DNA from: JBDSEG01 sp039920165
GTDB taxonomy: Bacteria; Pseudomonadota; Gammaproteobacteria; Burkholderiales; Burkholderiaceae_C
DNA: 37,174 nucleotides
Direction: 5' to 3'
NCBI GenBank assembly: GCA_039920165.1
Contig: JBDSEG010000149.1
Span: 1-37,174, forward strand
Shown one piece after another: positions 24,156 to 33,015 of the stretch (the stretch's first letter is position 1; each line of letters starts with the position of its first letter). The position numbers and the translations under genes are program-made. Under the pieces are notes generated by a model, which saw nothing but the letters and a program-made list of their open reading frames with translations, did no database searches and was not told the origin of the DNA.

Positions 24156-25187
24156 ATGCTTGTCCTCGGAATCGAATCGTCGTGCGACGAGACCGGCGTG
24201 GCGCTGGTCGAGGTGCTGGGCGATGCCGCGCCCCGGCTTCGCGCGCAGGCCCTGAACAGCCAGGTTGCGATGCACGAGGCCTACGGTGGCGTCGTGCCCG
24301 AGCTCGCCTCGCGCGACCATATCCGGCGCGTCTTGCCGCTTGCGCGCGATGTGCTGCACCGGGCCGATGCCGAGCCGGCCGCAATCGATCTGATCGCCTA
24401 CACGCGCGGCCCCGGACTGGCGGGCGCATTGCTGGTCGGTGCCGGCGTGGCGTGCGCGCTCGCGGCTTCGCTGGGTCGTCCGGTGCTCGGCATCCATCAC
24501 CTCGAAGGCCATCTGCTGTCGCCTTTTCTATCCGCCGATCCGCCGGCCTTTCCCTTCGTCGCGCTGCTCGTCTCGGGCGGCCATACCCAGCTGATGCGGG
24601 TCGCCGATGTCGGCCGTTACGTACTGATCGGCGAGACGATCGACGATGCCGCCGGCGAGGCCTTCGACAAATCGGCCAAGCTGCTCGGGCTGGGCTATCC
24701 CGGCGGGCCGGCGCTCGCGCGGCTGGCAGACTTCGGCGATCCCACCGCCTTCGCGTTGCCGCGGCCCTTGATGCACAGCGCGAACCTCGACTTTTCGTTC
24801 GCCGGCCTCAAGACCGCCGTGCGAAACCAGGTGATGAAACTCGCGACGAATATCTGCGAGCAGGACCGCGCGAATCTCGCCGCGTCGACCCAGCAGGCGA
24901 TCGTCGACGTGCTGGTGCGCAAATCGCTCGCGGCGCTGGCCTCGACCGGTCTCGATCGGCTCGTCGTTGCCGGCGGGGTGGGCGCGAATGCGCGGCTGCG
25001 CGAGCAGCTCGACGCCGGCTGCGCGGCGCGCGGGGCGCGTGTGCACTATCCCGAACTCGCGCTGTGCACCGACAACGGCGCCATGATCGCGCTTGCCGCG
25101 GCCATGCGCTGGCAGCGCGGCATCGCGCCAGCCCAATCCGACCTCGGCTTCAGCGTGCTGCCGCGCTGGGCGCTGGCCGAGGCATGA
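24156..25187 (+). CDS. tsaD: tRNA N6-threonylcarbamoyladenosine synthase subunit TsaD
   Basis: TsaD transfers the threonylcarbamoyl group to A37 of ANN-decoding tRNAs, working with TsaB and TsaE. The 343-aa product opens MLVLGIESSCDETGVALVE, has the metal-binding HHLEGH, LLVSGGHTQLM, DDAAGEAFDKSAKLLGL and the late VAGGVGANARLRE and CTDNGAMIA motifs. Length is standard. The start ATG 24156 lies 35 bases after the exporter stop, but it is a housekeeping gene and probably not functionally part of that cassette. Confidence 0.97.
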   Translation: MLVLGIESSCDETGVALVEVLGDAAPRLRAQALNSQVAMHEAYGGVVPELASRDHIRRVLPLARDVLHRADAEPAAIDLIAYTRGPGLAGALLVGAGVACALAASLGRPVLGIHHLEGHLLSPFLSADPPAFPFVALLVSGGHTQLMRVADVGRYVLIGETIDDAAGEAFDKSAKLLGLGYPGGPALARLADFGDPTAFALPRPLMHSANLDFSFAGLKTAVRNQVMKLATNICEQDRANLAASTQQAIVDVLVRKSLAALASTGLDRLVVAGGVGANARLREQLDAGCAARGARVHYPELALCTDNGAMIALAAAMRWQRGIAPAQSDLGFSVLPRWALAEA

Positions 25188-25197
25188 AGGAGAACGC

Positions 25198-26346
25198 GTG
25201 CGACAAGTGATCGAGGAATTGCCGGGATCGAAGATCCGCGAAGTCGCGAATGCCGGAATTGGCCGCGACGACGTGCTCGCATTCTGGTTCGGCGAGAGCG
25301 ACGAGGTCACACACGCGAATATCCGCGAGGCGGCCAAGCGTTCGATCGACGCGGGCGAAACCTTCTATGCCCACAACCTCGGCCTGCCCGAGCTGCGCGA
25401 GGCGATTGCCGGCTATACCGCGACGCTGCATTCGACGGTCGGCGCGGCGCGCATCGCCGTCACGTCGTCGGGCGTGAACGCCCTGATGCTGGCGATGCAG
25501 GCCCTGGTCGGTGCGGGCGACGAGGTGGTCGCGGTGGTGCCGGTCTGGCCCAACCTGACTGCGCAGCCGGCGATCCTCGGCGCGCGCGTGACCCGAATCG
25601 CCCTGCGTCCGCAGAACGGCGCCTGGCGGCTCGATCTCGACGCGCTGCTCGCCGCGGTGACCGAGCGCAGCACGGTGCTGCTCGTCAATTCACCGAACAA
25701 TCCGACCGGCTGGACGCTCTCGCGCGACGAACAGGCGGCCATACTCGCGCACTGCCGGCGCACCGGCACGTGGATCGTCGCCGACGAGGTCTACGAGCGC
25801 ATCCACTTCGGCACCGGGGTGTGCGCGCCGAGCTTCCTCGATATCGCCGACGCCATCGACCGGCTCGTGGTCGTGCACAGTTTCTCGAAGAGCTTTCTGA
25901 TGACCGGCTGGCGGCTGGGCTGGATGGTGGCGCCGCCGTCCCTGATGGACGCGCTCGGCAAGCTGATCGAATTCAATATCTCGTGCGCGCCGGTCTTCAT
26001 TCAGCGCGCGGCGCTGGCCGCGCTCGAGTCCGCGCCGGTGTCGGTGCCGGCGCTGGCGGCGCGGCTGCGCCACTGCCGCGATACCTTGCTGCCGCTGCTG
26101 GCGCGATTGCCGCAAGTGCAGGTTGCGACGCCCGAGGGCGGCCTGTACGCCTTCTTCCGCGTCGAAGGGCAAACCGATACGCTCGCCTTCGCCAAGCGCC
26201 TGGTGCGCGAGTTCGGCCTCGGTCTCGCGCCCGGCGAAGCCTTCGGCGTCGAGGCGCAGGGCTGGCTGCGCTGGTGCTTCGCATCGCGCGACCCGAGCCG
26301 GCTGGTCGGCGGGGTCGACCGGCTCGCGAGGGCGCTGCACCTATAA
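25198..26346 (+). CDS. PLP-dependent class I/II aminotransferase
   Basis: This is a fold-type I aminotransferase. The 382-aa product has FYAHNLGLPELREAIAGY, the cofactor region VVPVWPNLTAQP, NSPNNPTGWTL, the aspartate in VADEVYERIHFG and the PLP-binding lysine in VHSFSKSFLMTGWRLGWMVA, ending with an arginine region (LRWCFASRD). It resembles aspartate-type aminotransferases, but the substrate is unknown. No ATG fits. GTG 25198 is preceded by AAGGAGA at ideal distance; GTG 25207 is the alternative. It starts 10 bases after tsaD. Its last codons contain the rpsO -10 candidate. Confidence 0.92.
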   Translation: MRQVIEELPGSKIREVANAGIGRDDVLAFWFGESDEVTHANIREAAKRSIDAGETFYAHNLGLPELREAIAGYTATLHSTVGAARIAVTSSGVNALMLAMQALVGAGDEVVAVVPVWPNLTAQPAILGARVTRIALRPQNGAWRLDLDALLAAVTERSTVLLVNSPNNPTGWTLSRDEQAAILAHCRRTGTWIVADEVYERIHFGTGVCAPSFLDIADAIDRLVVVHSFSKSFLMTGWRLGWMVAPPSLMDALGKLIEFNISCAPVFIQRAALAALESAPVSVPALAARLRHCRDTLLPLLARLPQVQVATPEGGLYAFFRVEGQTDTLAFAKRLVREFGLGLAPGEAFGVEAQGWLRWCFASRDPSRLVGGVDRLARALHL

Positions 26347-26347
26347 T
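26342..26347 (+). promoter_or_regulatory. Candidate -10 of the rpsO promoter
   Basis: A perfect TATAAT overlaps the stop codon of the aminotransferase gene, 160 bases before the rpsO start. The -35 region (around 26319-26324) is weak, so this rests mainly on the -10 match and position. Confidence 0.5.
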
Positions 26348-26447
26348 GCCGCCGGTTGCGCGCTGGGATGGGCGCTCCGAGCACGGCGCAGGTCGGTTTC
26401 ACCGGCGACCGCAAGTGAGGCGGCTGATTCAACGTCAGCGCATCGAC

Positions 26448-26487
26448 GGAACCGCGGCACCCCCCACGAGGCGGGTGGCTCGGTTCC
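26448..26487 (+). promoter_or_regulatory. Strong hairpin in the rpsO leader
   Basis: GGAACCG (26448-26454) pairs with CGGTTCC (26481-26487), continued inward by GGCACCC/GGGTGGC with one mismatch. The hairpin ends 19 bases before the rpsO ATG and just before its ribosome-binding site (AGGAAA). No T tract follows. It may be an S15-binding regulatory structure, as known in different forms in other bacteria, or a leader attenuator. Confidence 0.5.
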
Positions 26488-26506
26488 ATTCCACAGGAAA
26501 CGAGAA

Positions 26507-26776
26507 ATGTCCGCAGCCACCATCAACAAGTCAGAAATCGTCAAGTCGAACGCGCGCAGCGCCAACGACACCGGTTCGCCGGAAGTGCAGGTCGCGATCC
26601 TCACGGCGCGCATCAACGACCTCACGCCGCACTTCAAGACCCACCTCAAGGACCACCACGGTCGGCGCGGGCTGCTGAAGATGGTGAACCAGCGCAAGAG
26701 CCTGCTCGCCTACCTCAAGGACCGCGACGCCGACCGCTATACGGCGCTGATCCAGAAGCTCGGCCTGCGCAAATAA
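26507..26776 (+). CDS. rpsO: 30S ribosomal protein S15
   Basis: S15 is a primary 16S rRNA-binding protein of the small-subunit platform. The 89-aa product has the family core ANDTGSPEVQVAILTARIND, LTPHFKTHLKDHHGRRGLL and LVNQRKxLL-type segment MVNQRKSLLAYLKDRD, ending IQKLGLRK. Length is exactly standard. The start ATG 26507 follows AGGAAACGAG. It precedes pnp as in most proteobacteria. Confidence 0.98.
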   Translation: MSAATINKSEIVKSNARSANDTGSPEVQVAILTARINDLTPHFKTHLKDHHGRRGLLKMVNQRKSLLAYLKDRDADRYTALIQKLGLRK

Positions 26777-26894
26777 GGCGCTCGACCGCGCCGGGGCGCG
26801 CGCACCCGCCTGTCTGTTTGCCCAGCAGACTGCTGCTCCATGCCGGGTCCGGCGGACATCCCCACGACATTCGACCATCTACCGGAGACACCGC

Positions 26895-29039
26895 ATGAGC
26901 ATGTTCAACAAAGTCACCAAGACCTTCCAATGGGGTCAGCACAGCGTCACGCTCGAGACAGGCGAGATTGCCCGCCAGGCCGGCGGCGCCGTCATGGTCA
27001 GCATCGAGGATACGGTCGTTCTCGCCACGGTCGTTGCGGCCAAGAACCCGAAGCCGGGCCAGGATTTCTTCCCGCTGACCGTCGACTACATCGAGAAGAC
27101 GTACGCGGCCGGCAAGATCCCCGGCAGCTTTTTCAAGCGTGAAGGACGCCCGAGCGAACTCGAGACGCTGACCTCGCGTCTGATCGACCGGCCGCTGCGC
27201 CCACTCTTCCCCGAAGGCTTCTACAACGAGGTCCAGGTCGTCATCCACGTGCTGTCGCTCAACCCGGAGGTATCGGCCGATATCGCCGCGCTGATCGGCT
27301 CGAGCGCCGCCCTCGCGATCTCGGGCATTCCGTTCAACGGCCCGGTCGGCGCGGCGCGCGTCGGCTATATCAACGGCCAGTACGTCCTGAACCCGGGCAA
27401 GACCCAGCTGCTCGAATCGCAACTCGACCTGATCGTCGCCGGCACCGAAGCGGCCGTGCTGATGGTCGAGTCCGAAGCCAAGCAGCTTTCCGAAGAGATC
27501 ATGCTCGGGGGCATCGTCTTCGGCCACGAGCAGGGCAATATTGCGATCAATGCGATCCACGATCTGGTTCGCGACGCCGGCAAGCCGGCCTGGGACTGGA
27601 CCGGCGCCGCCAAGGACGAGCCCTTCATCGCCCAGGTCACCGCGCTGGCCGAGAAGTCGCTGCGCGAGGCCTACCAGATTCGCTCGAAGCAGGCCCGCAC
27701 GCAAGCAACGCGCGCCGTCACGGCGGCTACCGCGGCTTCGCTGACGGGCGACGGCATCGCCTTCGACAAGGTCGGCCTCGACAACGTGCTGTTCGACATC
27801 GAGGCGCGCATCGTGCGCAGCCAGATCCTGGCCGGCGAACCGCGCATCGACGGCCGCGATACCCGCGCCGTGCGCCAGATCGAGATCAGGAACGGAGTGC
27901 TTCCGCGCGCCCACGGCTCGGCCCTGTTCACGCGCGGCGAGACGCAGGCGCTCGTCGCCGCGACGCTCGGCACGGCACGCGACGCGCAGCGCATCGACGC
28001 GCTGGCCGGCGAGTTCACCGAGCACTTCATGCTCCACTACAACATGCCCCCGTTCGCGACCGGCGAGACCGGCCGGGTCGGCACGCCCAAGCGGCGCGAG
28101 ATCGGCCACGGCCGGCTTGCCAAGCGGGCGCTGGTCGCGGTGCTGCCGAGCCAGACCGACTTCCCTTATTCGATGCGCGTGGTCTCCGAGATCACCGAGT
28201 CGAACGGTTCGTCGTCGATGGCCTCGGTGTGCGGTGGCTGCCTGGCGCTGATGGACGCCGGCGTGCCGCTGAAGGCGCACGTCGCCGGCATCGCGATGGG
28301 CCTGATCAAGGACGGCCCGCGCTTCGCGGTGCTGACCGATATCCTGGGCGACGAGGATCACCTCGGCGACATGGACTTCAAGGTCGCCGGAACGACCGCC
28401 GGCGTGACCGCCCTGCAGATGGATATCAAGATCCAGGGCATCACCAAGGAGATCATGCAGGTCGCATTGGCGCAAGCCAAGGAAGCGCGCCTGCACATCC
28501 TGGGCAAGATGCAGGAAGCGATGGGCGGTGCCAAGACCGAGGTCTCGCAGTTCGCGCCGCGCCTTTACACGATGAAGATCAACCCGGAGAAGATCCGCGA
28601 CATCATCGGCAAGGGGGGCGCCACCATCCGTGCGCTGACCGAAGAGACCGGCTGCACGATCGACATCGGCGAAGACGGCACGATCACCATCGCGTCGACC
28701 GATGCCGACAAGGCCGAGCACGCCAAGAAGCGCATCACCGAAATCACCGCCGAGGTCGAGGTGGGCAAGGTCTACGAAGGTCCGATCACGAAGATTCTCG
28801 ACTTCGGTGCGCTCGTCAACCTGATGCCCGGCAAGGACGGCCTGCTGCACATCAGCCAGATTGCGCACCAGCGGGTCGAGAAGGTCACGGACTTCCTGAA
28901 GGAAGGCCAGATCGTCCGCGTCAAGGTGCTCGAGACCGACGAGAAGGGCCGCGTCAAGCTGTCGATGAAGGCGCTGCTCGACCGCGATGCGGCACCGATG
29001 CCGCAGTTGCAACAGCAGCAGCAACCGTCGAACGACTGA
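26895..29039 (+). CDS. pnp: Polyribonucleotide nucleotidyltransferase
   Basis: PNPase is a phosphorolytic 3'-5' exoribonuclease and degradosome partner. The 714-aa product has two RNase PH domains (the second with PRAHGSALFTRGETQALV and LHYNMPPFATGETGR), then a KH domain (IGKGGATIRALTEETGC) and an S1 domain (GKVYEGPITKILDFGALVNL, KDGLLHISQIA). The tail is Gln-rich. The start ATG 26895 follows CCGGAGA. The 118-base gap after rpsO contains small GC-rich stem-loops (for example GGCGC-TCGACC-GCGCC), a common place for RNase III autoregulation of pnp, though I cannot show a site. Confidence 0.97.
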   Translation: MSMFNKVTKTFQWGQHSVTLETGEIARQAGGAVMVSIEDTVVLATVVAAKNPKPGQDFFPLTVDYIEKTYAAGKIPGSFFKREGRPSELETLTSRLIDRPLRPLFPEGFYNEVQVVIHVLSLNPEVSADIAALIGSSAALAISGIPFNGPVGAARVGYINGQYVLNPGKTQLLESQLDLIVAGTEAAVLMVESEAKQLSEEIMLGGIVFGHEQGNIAINAIHDLVRDAGKPAWDWTGAAKDEPFIAQVTALAEKSLREAYQIRSKQARTQATRAVTAATAASLTGDGIAFDKVGLDNVLFDIEARIVRSQILAGEPRIDGRDTRAVRQIEIRNGVLPRAHGSALFTRGETQALVAATLGTARDAQRIDALAGEFTEHFMLHYNMPPFATGETGRVGTPKRREIGHGRLAKRALVAVLPSQTDFPYSMRVVSEITESNGSSSMASVCGGCLALMDAGVPLKAHVAGIAMGLIKDGPRFAVLTDILGDEDHLGDMDFKVAGTTAGVTALQMDIKIQGITKEIMQVALAQAKEARLHILGKMQEAMGGAKTEVSQFAPRLYTMKINPEKIRDIIGKGGATIRALTEETGCTIDIGEDGTITIASTDADKAEHAKKRITEITAEVEVGKVYEGPITKILDFGALVNLMPGKDGLLHISQIAHQRVEKVTDFLKEGQIVRVKVLETDEKGRVKLSMKALLDRDAAPMPQLQQQQQPSND

Positions 29040-29058
29040 TCGCACGCGAGGCTCGACC

Positions 29059-30045
29059 ATGAAGGCCATCGAAATCGAACGCTATGGTGCACCCGAAGTG
29101 CTGCGCCTGACCGAACGTGCCGACCCGGTGGCGGGACGCGGCGAAGTGCTGATCCGCGTCGCGGCATCGGGCGTGAATCGGCCCGACGTGCTGCAGCGCA
29201 AGGGTATGTATCCGGTGCCGCCCGGCGCCTCGGACCTGCCCGGGCTCGAAGTCGCCGGCACCATCGTGAGCGGCGACCCGATCGCGATGGGCGAAGCCCG
29301 TCTCATCGCGGGCGACCGCGTGTGTGCGCTGGTCGCGGGCGGTGGCTATGCCGAGCTGTGCGTGGCGCCGGTCGGGCAATGCCTGCCGGTTCCGCGCGAG
29401 CTTTCCGATATCGAAGCGGCAAGCTTGCCCGAAACGTTTTTCACCGTCTGGTCGAACGTCTTCGACCGCGGACGCCTGGCCGCCGGCGAGACCTTTCTGG
29501 TGCAGGGCGGCACGAGCGGCATCGGCGTGACCGCGATCCAGATGGCCAAGGCGGCCGGCGCGACCGTCATCGCGACGGCTGGCAGCGACGACAAGTGCGC
29601 CGCCTGCATCGGACTCGGCGCCGATCATGCGATCAATTACCGCAGCCTCGATTTTGTCGACGAGATCAAGCGCATCACGGCGGGCCGCGGCGTCGACGTG
29701 ATCCTCGATATGGTGGCTGGCGCCTACGTTGCTCGCGAGCTCAAGTGCCTGGCCGAGGACGGCCGGCTCGTCATCATTGCGGTGCAGGGCGGGGTGGAAG
29801 CGCAGATCGACGCCGGCATGGTGCTGCGGCGTCGCCTCACGATCACCGGATCGACGCTGCGTCCGCGCTCGGTCGAGTTCAAGACCGCTATCGCGCGCTC
29901 TCTCGAAACGCGCGTCTGGCCGTGGATCGAAGCCGGCCGAATCAAGCCCGTCATCCACCAGGTATTCCCGGCTGCTCAAGCAGCGCAGGCGCACGCCCTG
30001 ATGGAATCCAACCAGCATGTCGGCAAGCTGGTCCTGAGCTGGTGA
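29059..30045 (+). CDS. Zinc-free NAD(P)H:quinone oxidoreductase (PIG3/QOR type)
   Basis: This is a medium-chain dehydrogenase/reductase that reduces quinones with NAD(P)H. The 328-aa product starts MKAIEIERYGAPEVLRLTER, has GVNRPDVLQRKGMYPVPPGA near the active site, the Rossmann motif VQGGTSGIGVTAIQMAKAAG and GRGVDVILDMVAGAY. No structural zinc cysteine cluster is present, as expected for this subgroup. Its place between pnp and tpiA is common in betaproteobacteria. The start ATG 29059 lies 19 bases after pnp. The physiological substrate is unknown. Confidence 0.93.
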   Translation: MKAIEIERYGAPEVLRLTERADPVAGRGEVLIRVAASGVNRPDVLQRKGMYPVPPGASDLPGLEVAGTIVSGDPIAMGEARLIAGDRVCALVAGGGYAELCVAPVGQCLPVPRELSDIEAASLPETFFTVWSNVFDRGRLAAGETFLVQGGTSGIGVTAIQMAKAAGATVIATAGSDDKCAACIGLGADHAINYRSLDFVDEIKRITAGRGVDVILDMVAGAYVARELKCLAEDGRLVIIAVQGGVEAQIDAGMVLRRRLTITGSTLRPRSVEFKTAIARSLETRVWPWIEAGRIKPVIHQVFPAAQAAQAHALMESNQHVGKLVLSW

Positions 30046-30076
30046 GAAACAAGCTGGTGATGCGAAAAGGGGGTCG

Positions 30077-30829
30077 ATGATGGCGAACCGCTCACGCAAG
30101 CTGGTGATCGGCAACTGGAAGATGAACGGATCGCGGGTCGGCAATGTCGACCTGCTGGGTGCCCTTCGCGCCGCCGGGCCGTGGGTCGCCGAGGTCGCGG
30201 TGTGCGCACCTTATCCCTACCTCGCCGACGTCGCGATGTCGCTGCAGGGCGCCAGTATCAGCTGGGGCGCGCAGGACTGTTCGGCCCACGAGTCGGGCGC
30301 CTATACCGGCGAAGTCTCGGCCGCGATGCTGGCTGAATTCGGCTGTCGCTATGTCATCGTCGGGCACTCGGAGCGCCGTGCGTTGCACGACGAATCCGAC
30401 CAGCTCGTCGCCGACAAGGCCAAGACCGCGCTCGCGCACCGTCTCACGCCGGTCGTGTGCGTCGGCGAGACGCTCGCAGAGCGCGAGGCCGGATCGACCG
30501 AGGCAGTCGTCAAGCGCCAGTTGTCGGTGGTCATCCATACGCTTGCGCATTGCATTTCGCAGATCGTCGTCGCCTACGAGCCGGTCTGGGCGATCGGCAC
30601 CGGTCGCACCGCCTCGCCCGAGCAGGCGCAGGCGGTGCACGCGCTGCTGCGCGCCCAACTGCATGCGGCGACCGAGCAGTCCGCCGCCATGAAAATTCTT
30701 TACGGCGGTAGCGTGAAGGCCGACAACGCGTCCGAGCTCTTCGCCCAGCCCGATATCGACGGCGGGCTGATCGGCGGCGCGTCGCTCAAGGCGGCCGAAT
30801 TTGCTGCCGTCTGCCGCGCCGCGGCCTGA
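30077..30829 (+). CDS. tpiA: Triosephosphate isomerase
   Basis: TpiA interconverts dihydroxyacetone phosphate and glyceraldehyde 3-phosphate in glycolysis. The 250-aa product has catalytic Lys in IGNWKMNGS, His in VIVGHSERRAL, Glu in VVAYEPVWAIGTGRTAS and the phosphate loop YGGSVKADNASELF. Adjacent ATGs lie at 30077 and 30080; the first follows a purine-rich GGGGGTCG. The gene precedes secG, a widespread arrangement. Confidence 0.97.
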   Translation: MMANRSRKLVIGNWKMNGSRVGNVDLLGALRAAGPWVAEVAVCAPYPYLADVAMSLQGASISWGAQDCSAHESGAYTGEVSAAMLAEFGCRYVIVGHSERRALHDESDQLVADKAKTALAHRLTPVVCVGETLAEREAGSTEAVVKRQLSVVIHTLAHCISQIVVAYEPVWAIGTGRTASPEQAQAVHALLRAQLHAATEQSAAMKILYGGSVKADNASELFAQPDIDGGLIGGASLKAAEFAAVCRAAA

Positions 30830-30854
30830 AAACCTTTGGACCGGAGTCGAACGA

Positions 30855-31295
30855 ATGAACCTGATGTTGAACGTGGTGGTGGCGCTGCAGATCGTGGCAG
30901 CGCTGGTGATGATCGGCCTGGTTCTGATCCAGCACGGCAAGGGCGCCGACATGGGTGCTTCCTTCGGCAGCGGCGCGTCTGGCAGCCTGTTCGGCGCCAC
31001 CGGCAGCGCAAATTTTCTGTCGCGCTTCACAGCCATCTGCGCAGCGGTGTTCTTCGTCAGCACCCTCGGCCTGGCGCACCTGTCGAGCCAGCGCACGGTT
31101 GAGCCGGGCGGCAGCGGCAGCGTGCTCGACCGGGCCGGCGCGGTTCCGGCGCCGGCCGCCAGCGCGATCGCGCCGGTCGGCGCGGCGCAGGTTCCGGCCG
31201 CCAGCGGCGTGGCCACGCCCGCGCCGCCGGTCGTCCCCTTGGCGTCATCGCCCGCTGCGCCATCGGCCTCCGGCGCGGGCGCCGTGCCCCGTTGA
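30855..31295 (+). CDS. secG: Preprotein translocase subunit SecG
   Basis: SecG is the small membrane subunit of the SecYEG channel. The 146-aa product has two membrane segments (LNVVVALQIVAALVMIGLVL and FTAICAAVFFVSTLGLAHL) flanking the conserved loop QHGKGADMGASFGSGASGSL. The C-terminal 70 residues form an Ala/Pro-rich low-complexity tail (APAASAIAPVGAAQVPAAS), much longer than in E. coli SecG (110 aa total). The start ATG 30855 follows CCGGAG. Confidence 0.95.
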   Translation: MNLMLNVVVALQIVAALVMIGLVLIQHGKGADMGASFGSGASGSLFGATGSANFLSRFTAICAAVFFVSTLGLAHLSSQRTVEPGGSGSVLDRAGAVPAPAASAIAPVGAAQVPAASGVATPAPPVVPLASSPAAPSASGAGAVPR

Positions 31296-31374
31296 AGCGA
31301 AAGCTTGCGGTTAGAATTTCGGGCTGTCCGGTGAGCCACTCCTCACGCAATCCGGCAGTTGATCAGAGTGCACC

Positions 31375-31459
31375 GCCGACGTGGTGAAATTGGTAGACAC
31401 GCTATCTTGAGGGGGTAGTGGCGAAAGCTGTGCGAGTTCGAGTCTCGCCGTCGGCACCA
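31375..31459 (+). tRNA. tRNA-Leu (anticodon GAG)
   Basis: This class II tRNA has an acceptor stem GCCGACG/CGTCGGC, discriminator A, an encoded CCA, and a D-loop with TTGGTAGAC. The anticodon stem-loop is CTATC-TTGAGGG-GGTAG, with GAG at 31409-31411. The variable arm is long, and the T-arm is GCGAG-TTCGAGT-CTCGC. It reads CTC and CTT codons. It lies between secG and nuoA as in many beta- and gammaproteobacteria. A TAGAAT at 31312-31317 may be a -10. Confidence 0.97.
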
Positions 31460-31539
31460 GCCTCAGCCCGCAGGTTTCGTCCCGGATTCAGGGGCACTCG
31501 CATGCGATCCGGGCCTGCAAAGTGCATGTGCCCTTCACC

Positions 31540-31899
31540 ATGAACCTCGAACCCTATCTGCCGGTCATCCTCTTTATCCTCGTCGGTGTCGGCGTGGGTG
31601 TGGCACCTCAGGTCCTCGGCTTTCTTCTCGGACCGAACAAGCCCGATGCGGCGAAGAATTCGCCGTACGAGTGCGGCTTCGAGGCGTTCGAGGATGCGCG
31701 CATGAAATTCGATGTGCGCTATTACCTCGTCGCGATCCTGTTCATTCTGTTCGACCTCGAAATAGCCTTTCTCTTTCCGTGGGCTGTGGCGCTGCGCGAT
31801 ATCGGTGCGGCCGGTTTCTGGGCCATGATGCTTTTTCTCGGCATCCTCGTCGTCGGCTTCGCCTATGAGTGGAAAAAAGGGGCGCTCGATTGGGAGTGA
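31540..31899 (+). CDS. nuoA: NADH-quinone oxidoreductase subunit A
   Basis: NuoA is a small membrane subunit of respiratory complex I near the quinone-access site. The 119-aa product has three membrane helices and the conserved loop KNSPYECGFEAFEDARMKFD, then RYYLVAILFILFDLEIAFLF. ATG 31540 (MNLEPYLP) matches the family; ATG 31522 is an alternative six codons upstream. It is the first gene of nuoABCDEFG here. Confidence 0.96.
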   Translation: MNLEPYLPVILFILVGVGVGVAPQVLGFLLGPNKPDAAKNSPYECGFEAFEDARMKFDVRYYLVAILFILFDLEIAFLFPWAVALRDIGAAGFWAMMLFLGILVVGFAYEWKKGALDWE

Positions 31900-31911
31900 T
31901 GGAGCACGACG

Positions 31912-32388
<477 letters not shown>

Positions 32389-32391
32389 CCG

Positions 32392-32988
32392 ATGAGTCGA
32401 ATCGAAACCCTCCAGGGTGCGCTGGAATCGGTGCTCGGCGCGCGCCTGAAGACGCTGCGGCTCGATCGCGGCGAGATCACGATCAACGTGGGCGCGGTCG
32501 ACTATCTCGAAGTCGCGAACCTGCTGCGCGACCACGCCGAGCTCGGCTTCGAGCAGCTCATCGACTTGTGCGGCGTCGACTATTCGCACTACCGCGACCA
32601 GCCCTGGGACGGCCTGCGCTACTGCGTCGTCTCGCACCTGCTCTCGGTGCGCCAGAACTGGCGCGTGCGCCTGAAGGTGTTCTGCCTCGACGACGAGGTG
32701 CCGGCCATCGCCTCGCTGACCGAGGTGTGGAGCTCGGCCAACTGGTTCGAGCGCGAGGCCTTCGACCTGTTCGGCATCGTCTTCGAAGGGCACGCCGACC
32801 TGCGCCGCATCCTGACCGACTACGGCTTCATCGGCCATCCGTTCCGCAAGGACTTCCCGGTCTCGGGCCACGTCGAGATGCGCTACGACGCTGAGCAAAA
32901 GCGCGTCATCTACCAGCCGGTGAGCATCGAGCCGCGCGAGATCACGCCGCGCATCATCCGCGAAGACCACTATGGCGGGCTGAATTGA
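32392..32988 (+). CDS. nuoC: NADH-quinone oxidoreductase subunit C
   Basis: NuoC is the 30-kDa peripheral-arm subunit that packs against NuoD. The 198-aa product has LIDLCGVDYSHY, SANWFEREAFDLFGIVFEGH and the signature RRILTDYGFIGHPFRKDFP. It is separate from NuoD, unlike the fused NuoCD of E. coli. It begins three bases after nuoB. Confidence 0.97.
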   Translation: MSRIETLQGALESVLGARLKTLRLDRGEITINVGAVDYLEVANLLRDHAELGFEQLIDLCGVDYSHYRDQPWDGLRYCVVSHLLSVRQNWRVRLKVFCLDDEVPAIASLTEVWSSANWFEREAFDLFGIVFEGHADLRRILTDYGFIGHPFRKDFPVSGHVEMRYDAEQKRVIYQPVSIEPREITPRIIREDHYGGLN

Positions 32989-33015
32989 CCGAGCGCGCTC
33001 GCGAGCCCATTACCC

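Noticed and set aside
26715..29069. 784-codon minus-strand open frame opposite pnp
   Set aside because: It is a GC-rich shadow of pnp, with Asp/Arg/Leu-biased composition and no domain; pnp is fully conserved on the other strand.
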